Origin: JBEKZQ01 sp049509675
GTDB lineage: Bacteria > Planctomycetota > Planctomycetia > Pirellulales > Thermoguttaceae
Length of the DNA: 30,046 nt
Assembly: GCA_049509675.1 (NCBI GenBank)
Contig: JBEKZQ010000047.1
Coordinates: 1-30,046 of the forward strand
Direction: 5' to 3'
Shown: positions 13,778-22,278 of the stretch, in pieces
Layout of the letters: each line of letters begins with the position of its first letter
How positions within the stretch are numbered: the stretch's first letter is position 1
Translations under genes and position numbers: made by a program
Notes under the pieces: model-generated
Told to the model about the DNA's origin: nothing
What the model saw: only the letters and a program-made list of their open reading frames with translations
The model's database searches: none

Positions 13778-15151
13778 GTGGTTCCCTATCCCAACATACT
13801 GCATTTGATCGGCAACACTCCACTGGTGGAGGTGCGGAGCCTGCAAACTGGCCCATGCCGACTGTTCTTGAAACTGGAGAGTCAAAACCCAGGTGGTTCG
13901 ATCAAAGATCGCATCGGGCGCTCGATGATTGAGGTAGCGGAGCGCGAGGGCAAAATCAGTCCGGGCTCCGTGCTGGTCGAGGCCACGGCGGGCAACACGG
14001 GGCTGGGGTTGGCGCTCGTGGCCGCCCAAAAGGGCTACCGGCTGATTCTCATCATTCCCGACAAGATGAGCCAGGAGAAGGTGCTGCACCTGAAGGCGTT
14101 GGGTGCGGAGGTGGTTATGACCCGCAGCGACGTGGGCAAGGGCCATCCACAGTATTATCAAGACCTGGCTGAGAAAATCACACGGGAGACGCCGGGAGCG
14201 TTCTACGTCAACCAATTCAACAATCCGGCCAATCCGCTCGCCCATGAGACTACGACAGGCCCGGAAATCTGGGCGCAGACCGGCCACGACATGGATGCAG
14301 TCGTGTGCGGAGTCGGCTCCGGCGGCACGATCACCGGGCTGAGCCGCTTCTTCGCTCGCGTGGCCCCTCAAGTCGAAATTGTGCTGGCTGATCCCGTGGG
14401 TTCGGTCCTGGCCGATTACGTCCACACCGGCCAAATCGGCGCGGCGGGGTCGTGGGTGGTCGAAGGCATCGGCGAGGATTTCGTGCCGCCGATCGCCGAT
14501 CTTTCGCGGGTCAGCGCCGCCTACACGATCAGCGACGCGGAGAGCCTCTCCACCGCTCGCGCCCTGTTGAAGCAAGAGGGCATTTTCGCTGGCTCGTCAT
14601 CGGGAACACTCGTGGCCGCGGCCCTGCGTTATTGCCGCGAGCAGTCCGTACCCAAGCGGGTGGTCACTCTCGTGTGCGACTCCGGCGGCAAGTATCTCTC
14701 GAAGATGTTCAACGACTTCTGGATGGCCGACCGGGGCTTTCTGACCACGGCCGCCTATGGCGACCTGCGGGACGTTATCAGCCACCGCTTCGCCGAAGGG
14801 GCCGTCATCAGTGTCGGGCCGGAGGACTTGCTGAACATCGCCTACACGCGGATGCGATTGTACGACGTGTCCCAGTTGCCTGTACTGGACGGGGCGAAGA
14901 TCGTCGGAATCATCGACGAGTCTGACCTGCTCCTGGCCATTATGGCTGACGCCGGCGGGTTCCGGCGACCGGTGCGCGAGTTTATGACGGGGAAACTCCA
15001 GACCATTCCCCCCAAGGCTCCGCTCCAAGAGCTTCTGCCCATCTTCGACGCCGGGCACGTCGCCATCGTGGCCGACGACGGCGGCTTTTACGGCTTGATT
15101 ACCCGTGTGGATGTAGTCAGCTATCTGCGGCGACAACACCAATCGACCTGA
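13778..15151 (+). CDS. Cystathionine beta-synthase / cysteine synthase with C-terminal CBS domains
   Basis: A 457-residue PLP enzyme. Residues 1-~325 are the fold-type II catalytic domain: IGNTPLVEV, PLP-binding Lys43 in GGSIKDRIG, the TAGNTG loop that holds the substrate carboxylate, and GSGGTITG for the PLP phosphate. Residues ~335-455 hold two CBS motifs (ISHRFAEGAVI... and VREFMTGKLQTI...), a module known to bind adenosyl compounds such as AdoMet. That architecture fits cystathionine beta-synthase (serine plus homocysteine) more than plain O-acetylserine sulfhydrylase, though some bacterial members do both. GTG at 13778 has GGAGG six bases upstream. Earlier in-frame codons lie inside the promoter. 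It is followed after 31 bp by a gamma-family enzyme, forming a probable reverse transsulfuration pair. Confidence 0.92.
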   Translation: MVPYPNILHLIGNTPLVEVRSLQTGPCRLFLKLESQNPGGSIKDRIGRSMIEVAEREGKISPGSVLVEATAGNTGLGLALVAAQKGYRLILIIPDKMSQEKVLHLKALGAEVVMTRSDVGKGHPQYYQDLAEKITRETPGAFYVNQFNNPANPLAHETTTGPEIWAQTGHDMDAVVCGVGSGGTITGLSRFFARVAPQVEIVLADPVGSVLADYVHTGQIGAAGSWVVEGIGEDFVPPIADLSRVSAAYTISDAESLSTARALLKQEGIFAGSSSGTLVAAALRYCREQSVPKRVVTLVCDSGGKYLSKMFNDFWMADRGFLTTAAYGDLRDVISHRFAEGAVISVGPEDLLNIAYTRMRLYDVSQLPVLDGAKIVGIIDESDLLLAIMADAGGFRRPVREFMTGKLQTIPPKAPLQELLPIFDAGHVAIVADDGGFYGLITRVDVVSYLRRQHQST

Positions 15152-15182
15152 CCCGAAGAGGTCTGTTATCCGGGAGTGTCCA

Positions 15183-16373
15183 ATGGAAAGTTCTCAGTCC
15201 TCGAAGGCGTCGCGCCGTTTGGCGTTCGACACGCGCACAATCCATGCGGGCCAGACACCCGACCCCGCGACCGGCGCGGTCATGGTGCCAATCTACGCGA
15301 CCAGCACCTACGCGCAGCAATCGCCAGGCGTACACAAAGGCTTTGAGTATAGTCGGACACAGAACCCGACACGGTTCGCTTTCGAGCGCGGTGTTGCTGA
15401 TCTGGAGGACGGCAACGCGGCGTTTGCGTTTGCCTCGGGGATGGCTGCCATTGCCACGGTGCTCGAACTCCTGGACCACGGCTCGCACATTATCGTGTGC
15501 GACGACCTTTATGGCGGTTCTTACCGATTGTTCGAGCGAGTTCGCCGCCGCAGCGCCAACCTGGATTTCACCTACCTGGACCCGACCGACCTCGTTGCAT
15601 TGGAGGCCGCGATCCGACCCAATACGCGAATGGTTTGGATCGAGAGCCCTTCCAACCCGCTCTTGAAACTGGCCGATCTCGAAGCCATCGCCGTCCTGGC
15701 CAAGCGACGAGGGCTCCTGACGGTCATCGACAACACGTTTGCCTCGCCCTACTGCCAGCGACCTTTGACCTTTGGCTTTGATCTGGTCGTCCATTCCGCG
15801 ACCAAGTATCTCAACGGCCATTCGGATATGGTTGGCGGCGTCGCCGTAGCGGGAGATAATCTGGTACTGACCAAGGACTTGCGTTTCCTGCAAAACGCGG
15901 TGGGGGGCGCCAGCGGGCCATTCGACAGCTTCCTCGCCTTGCGCGGGCTGAAGACGCTGGCCCTGCGGATGGAGCGGCATTGCCAAAATGCTCTGCGCAT
16001 CGCCGAGTGGTTGGAACAGCGGGCGGATGTCACTCGGGTGATCTACCCCGGTCTGAAAAGCCACCCGCAACATGCACTGGCGCAAAGACAGATGGATGCG
16101 TATGGCGGGATGGTGTCTGCTGTGCTCGCCGGAGGGCTGGAGCGGACGCGGCGGTTCCTGGAACGCTGCCAGCTCTTCACGTTAGCGGAGAGCCTGGGCG
16201 GCGTTGAAAGTCTCATCGAACATCCGGCCTTGATGACCCATGCTTCTCTGCCTCCGCAGAAACGCGCCGACCTTGGCATCGACGACGGCCTCGTGCGGCT
16301 GTCTGTTGGAGTGGAAAACGTGGACGACCTGATCGACGATCTCGACCAGGCGTTGAGGGTCAACGAGCCGTGA
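15183..16373 (+). CDS. Cystathionine gamma-lyase / gamma-synthase family PLP enzyme
   Basis: A 396-residue fold-type I PLP enzyme of the Cys/Met metabolism family. Markers are TRTIHAGQTPDP near the start, the YSRTQNPTR substrate loop, ASGMAAI, DNTFASPYCQRP, the PLP-binding Lys208 in SATKYLNGHSD, and SLGGVESLIEHPALMTHAS, which is typical of cystathionine gamma-lyase/synthase rather than the O-acetylhomoserine sulfhydrylases. Paired with the upstream cystathionine beta-synthase, the likely job is cleavage of cystathionine to cysteine, 2-oxobutanoate and ammonia. Gamma-synthase activity cannot be excluded from sequence alone. A GGGAG ribosome site precedes the ATG. The stop is followed by ~290 bp without a gene. 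Confidence 0.92.
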   Translation: MESSQSSKASRRLAFDTRTIHAGQTPDPATGAVMVPIYATSTYAQQSPGVHKGFEYSRTQNPTRFAFERGVADLEDGNAAFAFASGMAAIATVLELLDHGSHIIVCDDLYGGSYRLFERVRRRSANLDFTYLDPTDLVALEAAIRPNTRMVWIESPSNPLLKLADLEAIAVLAKRRGLLTVIDNTFASPYCQRPLTFGFDLVVHSATKYLNGHSDMVGGVAVAGDNLVLTKDLRFLQNAVGGASGPFDSFLALRGLKTLALRMERHCQNALRIAEWLEQRADVTRVIYPGLKSHPQHALAQRQMDAYGGMVSAVLAGGLERTRRFLERCQLFTLAESLGGVESLIEHPALMTHASLPPQKRADLGIDDGLVRLSVGVENVDDLIDDLDQALRVNEP

Positions 16374-16663
16374 CAGAGCGCAAGACTACATTACTGTGGC
16401 GATCATCATTGCCAGCGAATCGCACGCTTCCGCGCAGTCTGCCCAAGAACCTATGCGTATCGGCTAGTTCCTGGGGCAAAGCAGGCAAACCTTGCGGAAG
16501 AAGAGAAGGTCACTGTCTTGGTGGTGTTTAGATTCTCAGTATTCCCATTAAGTAGTGATTGTTTCGCCCCGATGATGCCAAGTAGACCCGATTTGACGAA
16601 TGTGTATGCCATTTGATTGGTGTTCCGTTTTCACAAATATCCTACGATATAGGGGATCCAGAC

Positions 16664-17668
16664 GTGAAGACTTTACGAGTTTCATTGTGGTGCGTTGTGG
16701 CCGCTATGGCGGCGTTTTCTTTCGGCTTCCGTGCTATCGCCGAAGAGGCGGCGGAGCAAAAGTCGGCTCCGCCAGCGGATGGAAAGCAGCAGCAGCCTCC
16801 GCCAGCCGACGAAAAGGGTCCGCCGCTTCCATTTATCACAATTGAAGGTCAGGGCGGCGGTGAGATTACGCCGATGGCCTACCTGGTCAATCCAGCGCCA
16901 GACGGGCAAATTTTTGGAAAGCCCTCCGTGGCGTTTGACATGATCGGCCTCAACGGAAAGAACCTCGACACGTTCATGGTTACGGAGAACCTCTTCGGGC
17001 GGATTGAGTTCGGCTTTGCCGCCGACGATCTCGGCCTGGGAACATTGCCTGGCGCCATCGAGCGGAATACGGGCAAAGACATCGGCCGCAGTGACGTGTG
17101 GCTGTACAACTTCAGCCTGCGCGGCCTTCTGGTTAAGGAGAACGCCGGCGAGAACGATTGGGTTCCGGCTGTGACGACCGGAGCCGTCTTCAAGACCAAC
17201 GACGGCATACGCCAGATCAACGAAAGGCTTGGAAACGTGCTTGAGACAATCGGCTACGCCCGTGAGAACAGCACCGACTTCACACTGACGGCGACCAAGA
17301 CGTTGCCGCACGGTTTCTTTTGCAAGCCGTTGATCCTCACAGCCGGGCTCCGCGAGAGCGAGGCAGCCAACCTGGGGTTCCTCGGGTTCTCGGACACCTA
17401 CAAGACGAGCTTTGAAGGCAGCGTTGCGATTCTGCCTTTCGACAGGTGGCTCTTTGCCTACGAGTTCCGGCAGAAGAGCAGCCCCTACGGCGAGATCACT
17501 CTCCACAACGAGACCATCATTGGCGACGAGAACAACTGGCACGCATTCGACGCGGCCTTTATCATCAACAAGCACGCCACCTTCGTGGCTGGTGCCGGCA
17601 TCTTCGGCAACTTGGCCAATGCTAACGCCAACAGCGCTTGGTTCATGCAACTGAAATACGAGTTTTGA
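16664..17668 (+). CDS. Exported outer-membrane-type beta protein (DUF3034-like)
   Basis: A 334-residue protein with an N-terminal signal peptide (basic MKTLR, hydrophobic VSLWCVVAAMAAFSFGF, then a likely cleavage before EEAAEQ). A polar Gln/Pro-rich linker follows to about residue 50. The rest is strand-rich with alternating residues, contains GGGEITPMAYL, and ends in a phenylalanine (LKYEF), the usual terminal signal of outer-membrane beta-barrels. It resembles the DUF3034 family of bacterial outer-membrane proteins, a tentative assignment. GTG at 16664 is chosen because AGGGGA lies seven bases upstream and the signal peptide begins there. The location between two sulfur-amino-acid units suggests uptake of a sulfur compound, an inference. 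A hairpin terminator lies ~100 bp downstream. Confidence 0.75.
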   Translation: MKTLRVSLWCVVAAMAAFSFGFRAIAEEAAEQKSAPPADGKQQQPPPADEKGPPLPFITIEGQGGGEITPMAYLVNPAPDGQIFGKPSVAFDMIGLNGKNLDTFMVTENLFGRIEFGFAADDLGLGTLPGAIERNTGKDIGRSDVWLYNFSLRGLLVKENAGENDWVPAVTTGAVFKTNDGIRQINERLGNVLETIGYARENSTDFTLTATKTLPHGFFCKPLILTAGLRESEAANLGFLGFSDTYKTSFEGSVAILPFDRWLFAYEFRQKSSPYGEITLHNETIIGDENNWHAFDAAFIINKHATFVAGAGIFGNLANANANSAWFMQLKYEF

Positions 17669-17771
17669 CCCACCTGACCCTTAGTGGGCACCCTTGCCTG
17701 CAATAATGGGGGAAACAGGGTTGCCGGCCAAAGCCACTCTCCTCGGCTTCTGACGACCAAGCCATTCTGTA

Positions 17772-17803
17772 CGTGCCAGACGGATACTCATCTGCCTGGC
17801 ACG
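17772..17803 (+). terminator. Hairpin terminator after the DUF3034-like gene
   Basis: Perfect 8-bp arms CGTGCCAG (17772-17779) and CTGGCACG (17796-17803), with extra pairing inside, followed by GCCTGTTTT. It separates the exported-protein gene from the cysteine synthase promoter. Confidence 0.55.
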
Positions 17804-17873
17804 GCCTGTTTTCGCTCATTATTCCCAATTTACCCAGTCAGTATCCAGCGGCGAAAATCTTGGGCCAGAGCTA

Positions 17874-17901
17874 TTGACAGGTCGATAATGAAGAGTAAGA
17901 T
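17874..17901 (+). promoter_or_regulatory. Promoter of the second cysteine synthase
   Basis: A perfect TTGACA at 17874-17879, a 16-bp spacer and TAAGAT at 17896-17901. The start site should fall inside the adjacent dyad at 17902-17926. Confidence 0.65.
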
Positions 17902-17926
17902 CATTAGTTACATCATCATACTAATG
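17902..17926. promoter_or_regulatory. Operator-like dyad CATTAGT-N11-ACTAATG
   Basis: Perfect 7-bp inverted arms (17902-17908 and 17920-17926) directly downstream of the -10 box, as expected for a repressor site. The dyad contains the 14-mer TACATCATCATACT that also occurs at 12639-12652, upstream of the YezD-like pair. Confidence 0.6.
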
Positions 17927-17978
17927 TATTGTAGTGGCCTTTACTATCGTCGGCACCATTCGCCATAGGAGGTACTCC

Positions 17979-18938
17979 ATGCCCCACCGTAAAACATTCA
18001 GCAACATCGTCGAGACGACGTACAACACGCCGTTGGTCAGGTTGAACCGCATCGTGCCGGCCGGGGCCGCCACGGTTCTGCTGAAGTTGGAGTTCTTTAA
18101 CCCATTCAGCAGCGTCAAGGACCGCATCGGCCGCGCGATGATTGAGGCCGCCGAGCGGGACGGCATTCTCAACACCGACACCCAGATCATTGAACCCACC
18201 AGCGGCAACACAGGCATTGCCCTGGCGTTCGTCGCTGTCGCAAAGGGCTACCACCTCACGCTCACGATGCCGGAGTCGATGAGCCTGGAACGGCGCGCAC
18301 TGCTGGCGATCCTGGGGGCGAAGCTGGTGCTCACGCCAGCCAAGGACGGCATGAAGGGAGCAATCGCCAAGGCCCAGGAGTTGGCCGCCTCCACGCCCAA
18401 CAGTTGGATTCCTCAGCAGTTCGACAATCCCGCCAACCCCGAAGTCCACGAGCGCACCACGGGCCGGGAAATCTGGGAGGACACCGATGGCCGAGTTGAC
18501 CTGATTGTGGCCGGAGTGGGCACGGGCGGCACCATCACCGGCGTGACCCGCTGCATCCGCTCCAAGAAGCGCGACTTCCGCGCGATTGCCGTCGAGCCGG
18601 CCGACTCGCCTGTCATATCCGGCGGCAAGCCAGGGCCGCACAAGATACAGGGGATTGGAGCGGGCTTTGTCCCCAAGAATCTCGACACAAGCCTGCTAAG
18701 CGGCGTGGAAACCGTCGCCAACGAAGAAGCCTTTACCTGGGGCCGACGCCTGGTCAAGGAGGAAGGGATTCTGGGCGGCATCAGCACGGGCGCCAACATC
18801 GCGGCGGCAATCCGCGTGGCCGGCCGCCCGGAAAACCGCAGCAAAGTGATCGTCACGATTGCCCCCAGCTTCGGCGAACGCTATCTTTCAACGGCCCTCT
18901 TTGAGGGCTTGAGCACAGAAGGAGCGAAGGCCGCATAG
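17979..18938 (+). CDS. cysK: Cysteine synthase (O-acetylserine sulfhydrylase)
   Basis: A 319-residue fold-type II PLP enzyme without CBS domains, the usual size for CysK. It makes cysteine from O-acetylserine and sulfide. Visible motifs: TTYNTPLVRL, PLP-binding Lys47 in FSSVKDRIG, PTSGNTGIAL for substrate carboxylate, QFDNPANPEVHERTTG, and GTGGTITGV for the PLP phosphate. The ATG at 17979 has a perfect AGGAGG six bases upstream, better than the longer reading from 17934. It is about as different from the window's other cysteine synthase as expected for ancient paralogues. The downstream metY-type gene 94 bp later is on the same strand and probably shares its regulation through the upstream dyad. 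Confidence 0.94.
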   Translation: MPHRKTFSNIVETTYNTPLVRLNRIVPAGAATVLLKLEFFNPFSSVKDRIGRAMIEAAERDGILNTDTQIIEPTSGNTGIALAFVAVAKGYHLTLTMPESMSLERRALLAILGAKLVLTPAKDGMKGAIAKAQELAASTPNSWIPQQFDNPANPEVHERTTGREIWEDTDGRVDLIVAGVGTGGTITGVTRCIRSKKRDFRAIAVEPADSPVISGGKPGPHKIQGIGAGFVPKNLDTSLLSGVETVANEEAFTWGRRLVKEEGILGGISTGANIAAAIRVAGRPENRSKVIVTIAPSFGERYLSTALFEGLSTEGAKAA

Positions 18939-19032
18939 CGCCTGACAAGCAGCCCAAAGCCCTTCATGGCGTCCCCGGGCGGTCTCCGAAAACACCAAGT
19001 CTGAGTTCACCATAATCAAGCGAGGATTTGTG

Positions 19033-20343
19033 ATGAGTCAAGAACAAAACGTCTTTAGCGGTCTTGGCACCCTGGCGCTGCACGCCGGCCAAGTTCCCGA
19101 TCCCACAACAACGGCCCGCGCCGTGCCGATCTACGCGACCACAAGCTACGTGTTCCATGACACCGAGCACGCCGCAAATCTGTTCGGCTTGCGGGAATTC
19201 GGGAACATCTACACCCGCCTGATGAATCCTACGACCGATGTGCTCGAAAAACGGCTGGCGGCCTTGGACGGCGGTGCGGCGGGGCTGGCATTTTCCAGCG
19301 GCCAGGCGGCAATCACCGCGGCACTGCTGACGATCGTGCATTCCGGGCAGAACTTCATCTCCGCCAACAGTCTGTACGGCGGGACGTGGACCCTGTTCAC
19401 ACAGACTTTCTCGAAGCTCGGCGTCGAGGTTCGGTTCTTCGATCCCAGCAAGCCGGAAAGCCTGAGCAAGCTGGTGGACAAGAACACCCGCGCCGTGTAC
19501 ATCGAAACGCCCGGCAACCCCAAGAACGACGTGCCGGACTACCAGAAAATCACCAGTCTCGCGCACCGCCACGGGTTGCCGACGATCATCGACAACACCG
19601 CGCTGACGCCTGCGCTGTTCCGCCCGATCGAGCACGGCTTCGACATCGTGGTATATTCGACGACGAAGTTCATCGGCGGCCACGGCGTACACATCGGCGG
19701 CGCGATCGTCGATAGCGGCAAGTTCGCGTGGGCGAAAGACCCCGAGAAGTGGCCTGAGTTCACCGCGCCCGATCCCGCCTATCACGGGATTGTCTTCGAG
19801 GAAGCGTTGCGGCCGATCGGCAATATCGCTTACATCATCTACATCCGCACCCACTGGTTGCGCGACACAGGGGCCTGCCAGAGTCCGTTCGGGGCCTTCT
19901 TGACGCTGTTGGGGCTGGAGACTCTGCACCTGCGGCTCGAACGGCACTCGGAGAATGCCCTGGCCGTTGCGCAGTTTCTCGAAAAGCACACCGCCGTCGA
20001 GTGGGTGAATTATCCGGGTCTGCCCAGTCACCCTGACCATGCCAACGTGAAGAAGTACCTGCCTGATGGACAGGGTGCGATCGTCGGGTTCGGGATCAAG
20101 GGCGGCAAGGAGGCGGGCGTCAAGCTGATAAACAGCGTCAAGCTCTTCAGCCACCTGGCGAACATCGGCGACGCGAAGTCGCTTATCATTCACCCAGCCA
20201 CGACAACGCATTCGCAACTTACGCCGGAGGAGCAAGCTCAAACTGGTGTGACGCCCGAGTATGTTCGTCTGTCGGTGGGCATCGAAGACGTGCGAGACAT
20301 CATCGCCGACCTCGATCAGGCGTTGAAGGCGTCGCAGGCGTGA
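19033..20343 (+). CDS. metY: O-acetylhomoserine sulfhydrylase (homocysteine synthase)
   Basis: A 436-residue fold-type I PLP enzyme. Its length and internal insertion (a DSGKFAWAKDPEKWPEFTAPDPAYHG-type segment after the PLP lysine) distinguish it from gamma-lyases of ~390 residues and fit MetY. Other marks are TLALHAGQVPDPTT, YTRLMNPTTDVLEKR, NSLYGGTW, PLP-binding Lys212 in STTKFIGGHG, and IIHPATTTHSQL near the C-terminus. It joins sulfide to O-acetylhomoserine to give homocysteine, the direct sulfhydrylation route to methionine. The ATG at 19033 has GAGGA six bases upstream. Expression with the cysteine synthase upstream would let one sulfide pool feed both cysteine and homocysteine. Confidence 0.95.
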   Translation: MSQEQNVFSGLGTLALHAGQVPDPTTTARAVPIYATTSYVFHDTEHAANLFGLREFGNIYTRLMNPTTDVLEKRLAALDGGAAGLAFSSGQAAITAALLTIVHSGQNFISANSLYGGTWTLFTQTFSKLGVEVRFFDPSKPESLSKLVDKNTRAVYIETPGNPKNDVPDYQKITSLAHRHGLPTIIDNTALTPALFRPIEHGFDIVVYSTTKFIGGHGVHIGGAIVDSGKFAWAKDPEKWPEFTAPDPAYHGIVFEEALRPIGNIAYIIYIRTHWLRDTGACQSPFGAFLTLLGLETLHLRLERHSENALAVAQFLEKHTAVEWVNYPGLPSHPDHANVKKYLPDGQGAIVGFGIKGGKEAGVKLINSVKLFSHLANIGDAKSLIIHPATTTHSQLTPEEQAQTGVTPEYVRLSVGIEDVRDIIADLDQALKASQA

Positions 20344-20612
20344 CCCGCTCCGTCTCACGGCTTGTGCGATTTCCTTCTGATCGGCTCCCTGATGCCGCAA
20401 TTGCGCTATACGATCACGCTCTTCCAGTGTAAGATGATGTGCTATCGCTGGGACTCCATTCCCAAGGAGAAGTTGGTAAGACCTCTCCCGTTGGAACGTC
20501 CCGGCGATGTTCTTTCCTATACCAGTTTTCGAGGCTCATTTTTCGAACCTCGATTGCATTTGAGATTTGAGACCGCCACCATGAATCACCCCCAAACCAA
20601 GGAGGCGAAGCC

Positions 20613-21980
20613 ATGATCGTTCGAGTTGCTTTGTGCGTCATGTTCTGCCTTCTGATCGCCGCCGGCAGTTGGAATCCAAAGCAGGCAGCGGCAATGTCGG
20701 ACGACGAGCTTCAAAGCGGCGCCGAGGCCCGCATCGAAGAACACCGCAAGGCTGGGGCGACGATCGCCGTGGTCGACGCGGCGGGCAAGCCGGTGCCGGG
20801 GGCCCGGATCGAGGTCCGGCAGACGCGGCACGCTTTTCTCTTCGGCTGCAACATCTTCCATTGGGGCCAACTGCCGGAGAAACTTGAAGAGGCGTATCGG
20901 CGGCAATTTGCCGAGTTGCTGAACTACGCCACGATGCCGTTCTATTGGCCGATGTACGAACCGGTCGCGGGAAGACCGAACCACGCCCACGCCGAACAAG
21001 TCGCCCGCTGGTGTGGGGACCACGGTATTGCAACCAAGGGACATCCGCTGGCGTGGAACTTCGCCGACCCCCGGTGGATCCCCAACGACACGCCGCAGGT
21101 GCGCGACCTCCAGCTTGCCAGAATCGACGATTGCGTACACCGCTTCGCCGGGCTGATCGACCGCTGGGACGTAGTCAACGAGGCCACGGACTTCGGCCGC
21201 GACGAGTTTGTAAAAAAGGCTCCCAAAATGACCGCCCTGTGGCAGAAATACGGCCAAGTCGCCTTCACGCGGGAATGTTTCGAGCACGCCCGCCGGGCGA
21301 ATCCCCGGGCCGCGTTACTGATCAACGATTACCGCACCGATGCGGCCTACCAACGGCTGATCGAGCAGCTTGTCGACGGGCAGGGCAAGCGGCTGTACGA
21401 CGCTATCGGCATTCAGAGCCACATGCACGGGGGCGTCTGGCCGAACCGGCAGATCTGGGAGGTCTGCGATCGGTTTGCCCGGTTCGGCGTGCCGTTGCAC
21501 TTCACCGAGACCACGATCCTTTCCGGAGGCCCGGCCGGCGACAGCGGCCAGCACCGTCGCGGGCCCTCCACGCCCGAGGGCGAAGCCTACCAGGCGCGCG
21601 AGGCGGTCCGCTTCTACACGCTCTTGTTCTCGCATCCCGCCGTGCAGGCCATCACCTGGTGGGACTTTTCCGATCTGCGGGCCTGGCAAGGGGCCCCGGC
21701 CGGTTTCCTGCGCAACGACATGACCCCCAAACCGATGTACCAGGAGTTGCAGCACCTGATCCATGGCAAGTGGTGGACCACGGCAGAACTGCACAGCGAC
21801 GCCGCGGGCACGGCCGATTTCCGCGGTTTTTTGGGCGATTACCAGGTCACCGTCCGCGTCAGCCGGCACCCCGCGGTAGTATTGCAGACCCGTTTGCAGA
21901 AGGGAACCGCGAACCGCTGGGTGGCGAAGATCGAAGGGTACCATTATGACGTACCATCGAGCCAGCCGGCGATTCGATAA
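20613..21980 (+). CDS. Secreted glycoside hydrolase family 10 (endo-xylanase-like) protein
   Basis: A 455-residue exported protein. A signal peptide covers about residues 1-27 (hydrophobic VALCVMFCLLIAAGS). A short beta-rich segment follows (TIAVVDAAGKPVPGARIEV), then a GH10 TIM barrel. The acid/base is Glu190 in WDVVNEATDF and the nucleophile Glu299 in LHFTETTI. Their spacing of 109 residues is normal for GH10. The GHPLAWN motif and ITWWDFSDLRAW near the end also fit. The likely reaction is endo-hydrolysis of beta-1,4-xylan or a related polymer in the periplasm or outside. A clear AGGAGG lies before the ATG. It sits oddly between metY and cysJ and is unlikely to be part of sulfur metabolism. 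It ends in a large hairpin that starts at its stop codon. Confidence 0.9.
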   Translation: MIVRVALCVMFCLLIAAGSWNPKQAAAMSDDELQSGAEARIEEHRKAGATIAVVDAAGKPVPGARIEVRQTRHAFLFGCNIFHWGQLPEKLEEAYRRQFAELLNYATMPFYWPMYEPVAGRPNHAHAEQVARWCGDHGIATKGHPLAWNFADPRWIPNDTPQVRDLQLARIDDCVHRFAGLIDRWDVVNEATDFGRDEFVKKAPKMTALWQKYGQVAFTRECFEHARRANPRAALLINDYRTDAAYQRLIEQLVDGQGKRLYDAIGIQSHMHGGVWPNRQIWEVCDRFARFGVPLHFTETTILSGGPAGDSGQHRRGPSTPEGEAYQAREAVRFYTLLFSHPAVQAITWWDFSDLRAWQGAPAGFLRNDMTPKPMYQELQHLIHGKWWTTAELHSDAAGTADFRGFLGDYQVTVRVSRHPAVVLQTRLQKGTANRWVAKIEGYHYDVPSSQPAIR

Positions 21981-22073
21981 GGATTTGGCGAAGAACAGCT
22001 TGGCGGAATCCCGTAGGACGGATTGGCAATCCGTCTTACGGCCAAATGCGGAAGTTATTCTTCGCCAGATCCT
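21980..22073. repeat. Two-tier palindromic hairpin after the GH10 gene
   Basis: Outer arms 21980-21995 and 22058-22073 (AGGATTTGGCGAAGAA against its complement, one mismatch) enclose inner arms 22011-22024 and 22028-22041 (CCGTAGGACGGATT, one mismatch, 3-base loop). It begins at the GH10 stop codon and probably terminates that transcript. It also resembles a dispersed repeat, and a weak relative may lie at 28071-28087. Confidence 0.7.
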
Positions 22074-22150
22074 AAGGTTCAGCCGGAGAGCCGGCGCGCA
22101 CTCGCGACGACACCTTGCTACTTGTCCCTGTCTCGAAATTCGCTAATATT

Positions 22151-22185
22151 GTCAAGCTTGACTTGCATAAATCCGACATTACAAT
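22151..22185 (+). promoter_or_regulatory. Promoter of cysJ with a perfect 12-bp palindrome
   Basis: TTGACT (22158-22163), a 16-bp spacer and TACAAT (22180-22185). The -35 box is embedded in the perfect palindrome GTCAAGCTTGAC at 22151-22162, a possible regulator site. A segment at 22207-22219 resembles, in reverse, part of the cysteine synthase operator (ACTAATATATCAT against ACTAATGTATTGT). Confidence 0.55.
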
Positions 22186-22278
22186 CATGTGGAAGATGAT
22201 AAACGTAATGATATATTAGTCGATGCGGCATTTTTCCGCTCGCCGGTACGCGTTTGACGAGACGGGAGACAGTGGGAC

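Noticed and set aside
18964..20400. A 478-codon minus-strand frame
   Set aside because: It is antisense to metY and has no recognisable motifs.
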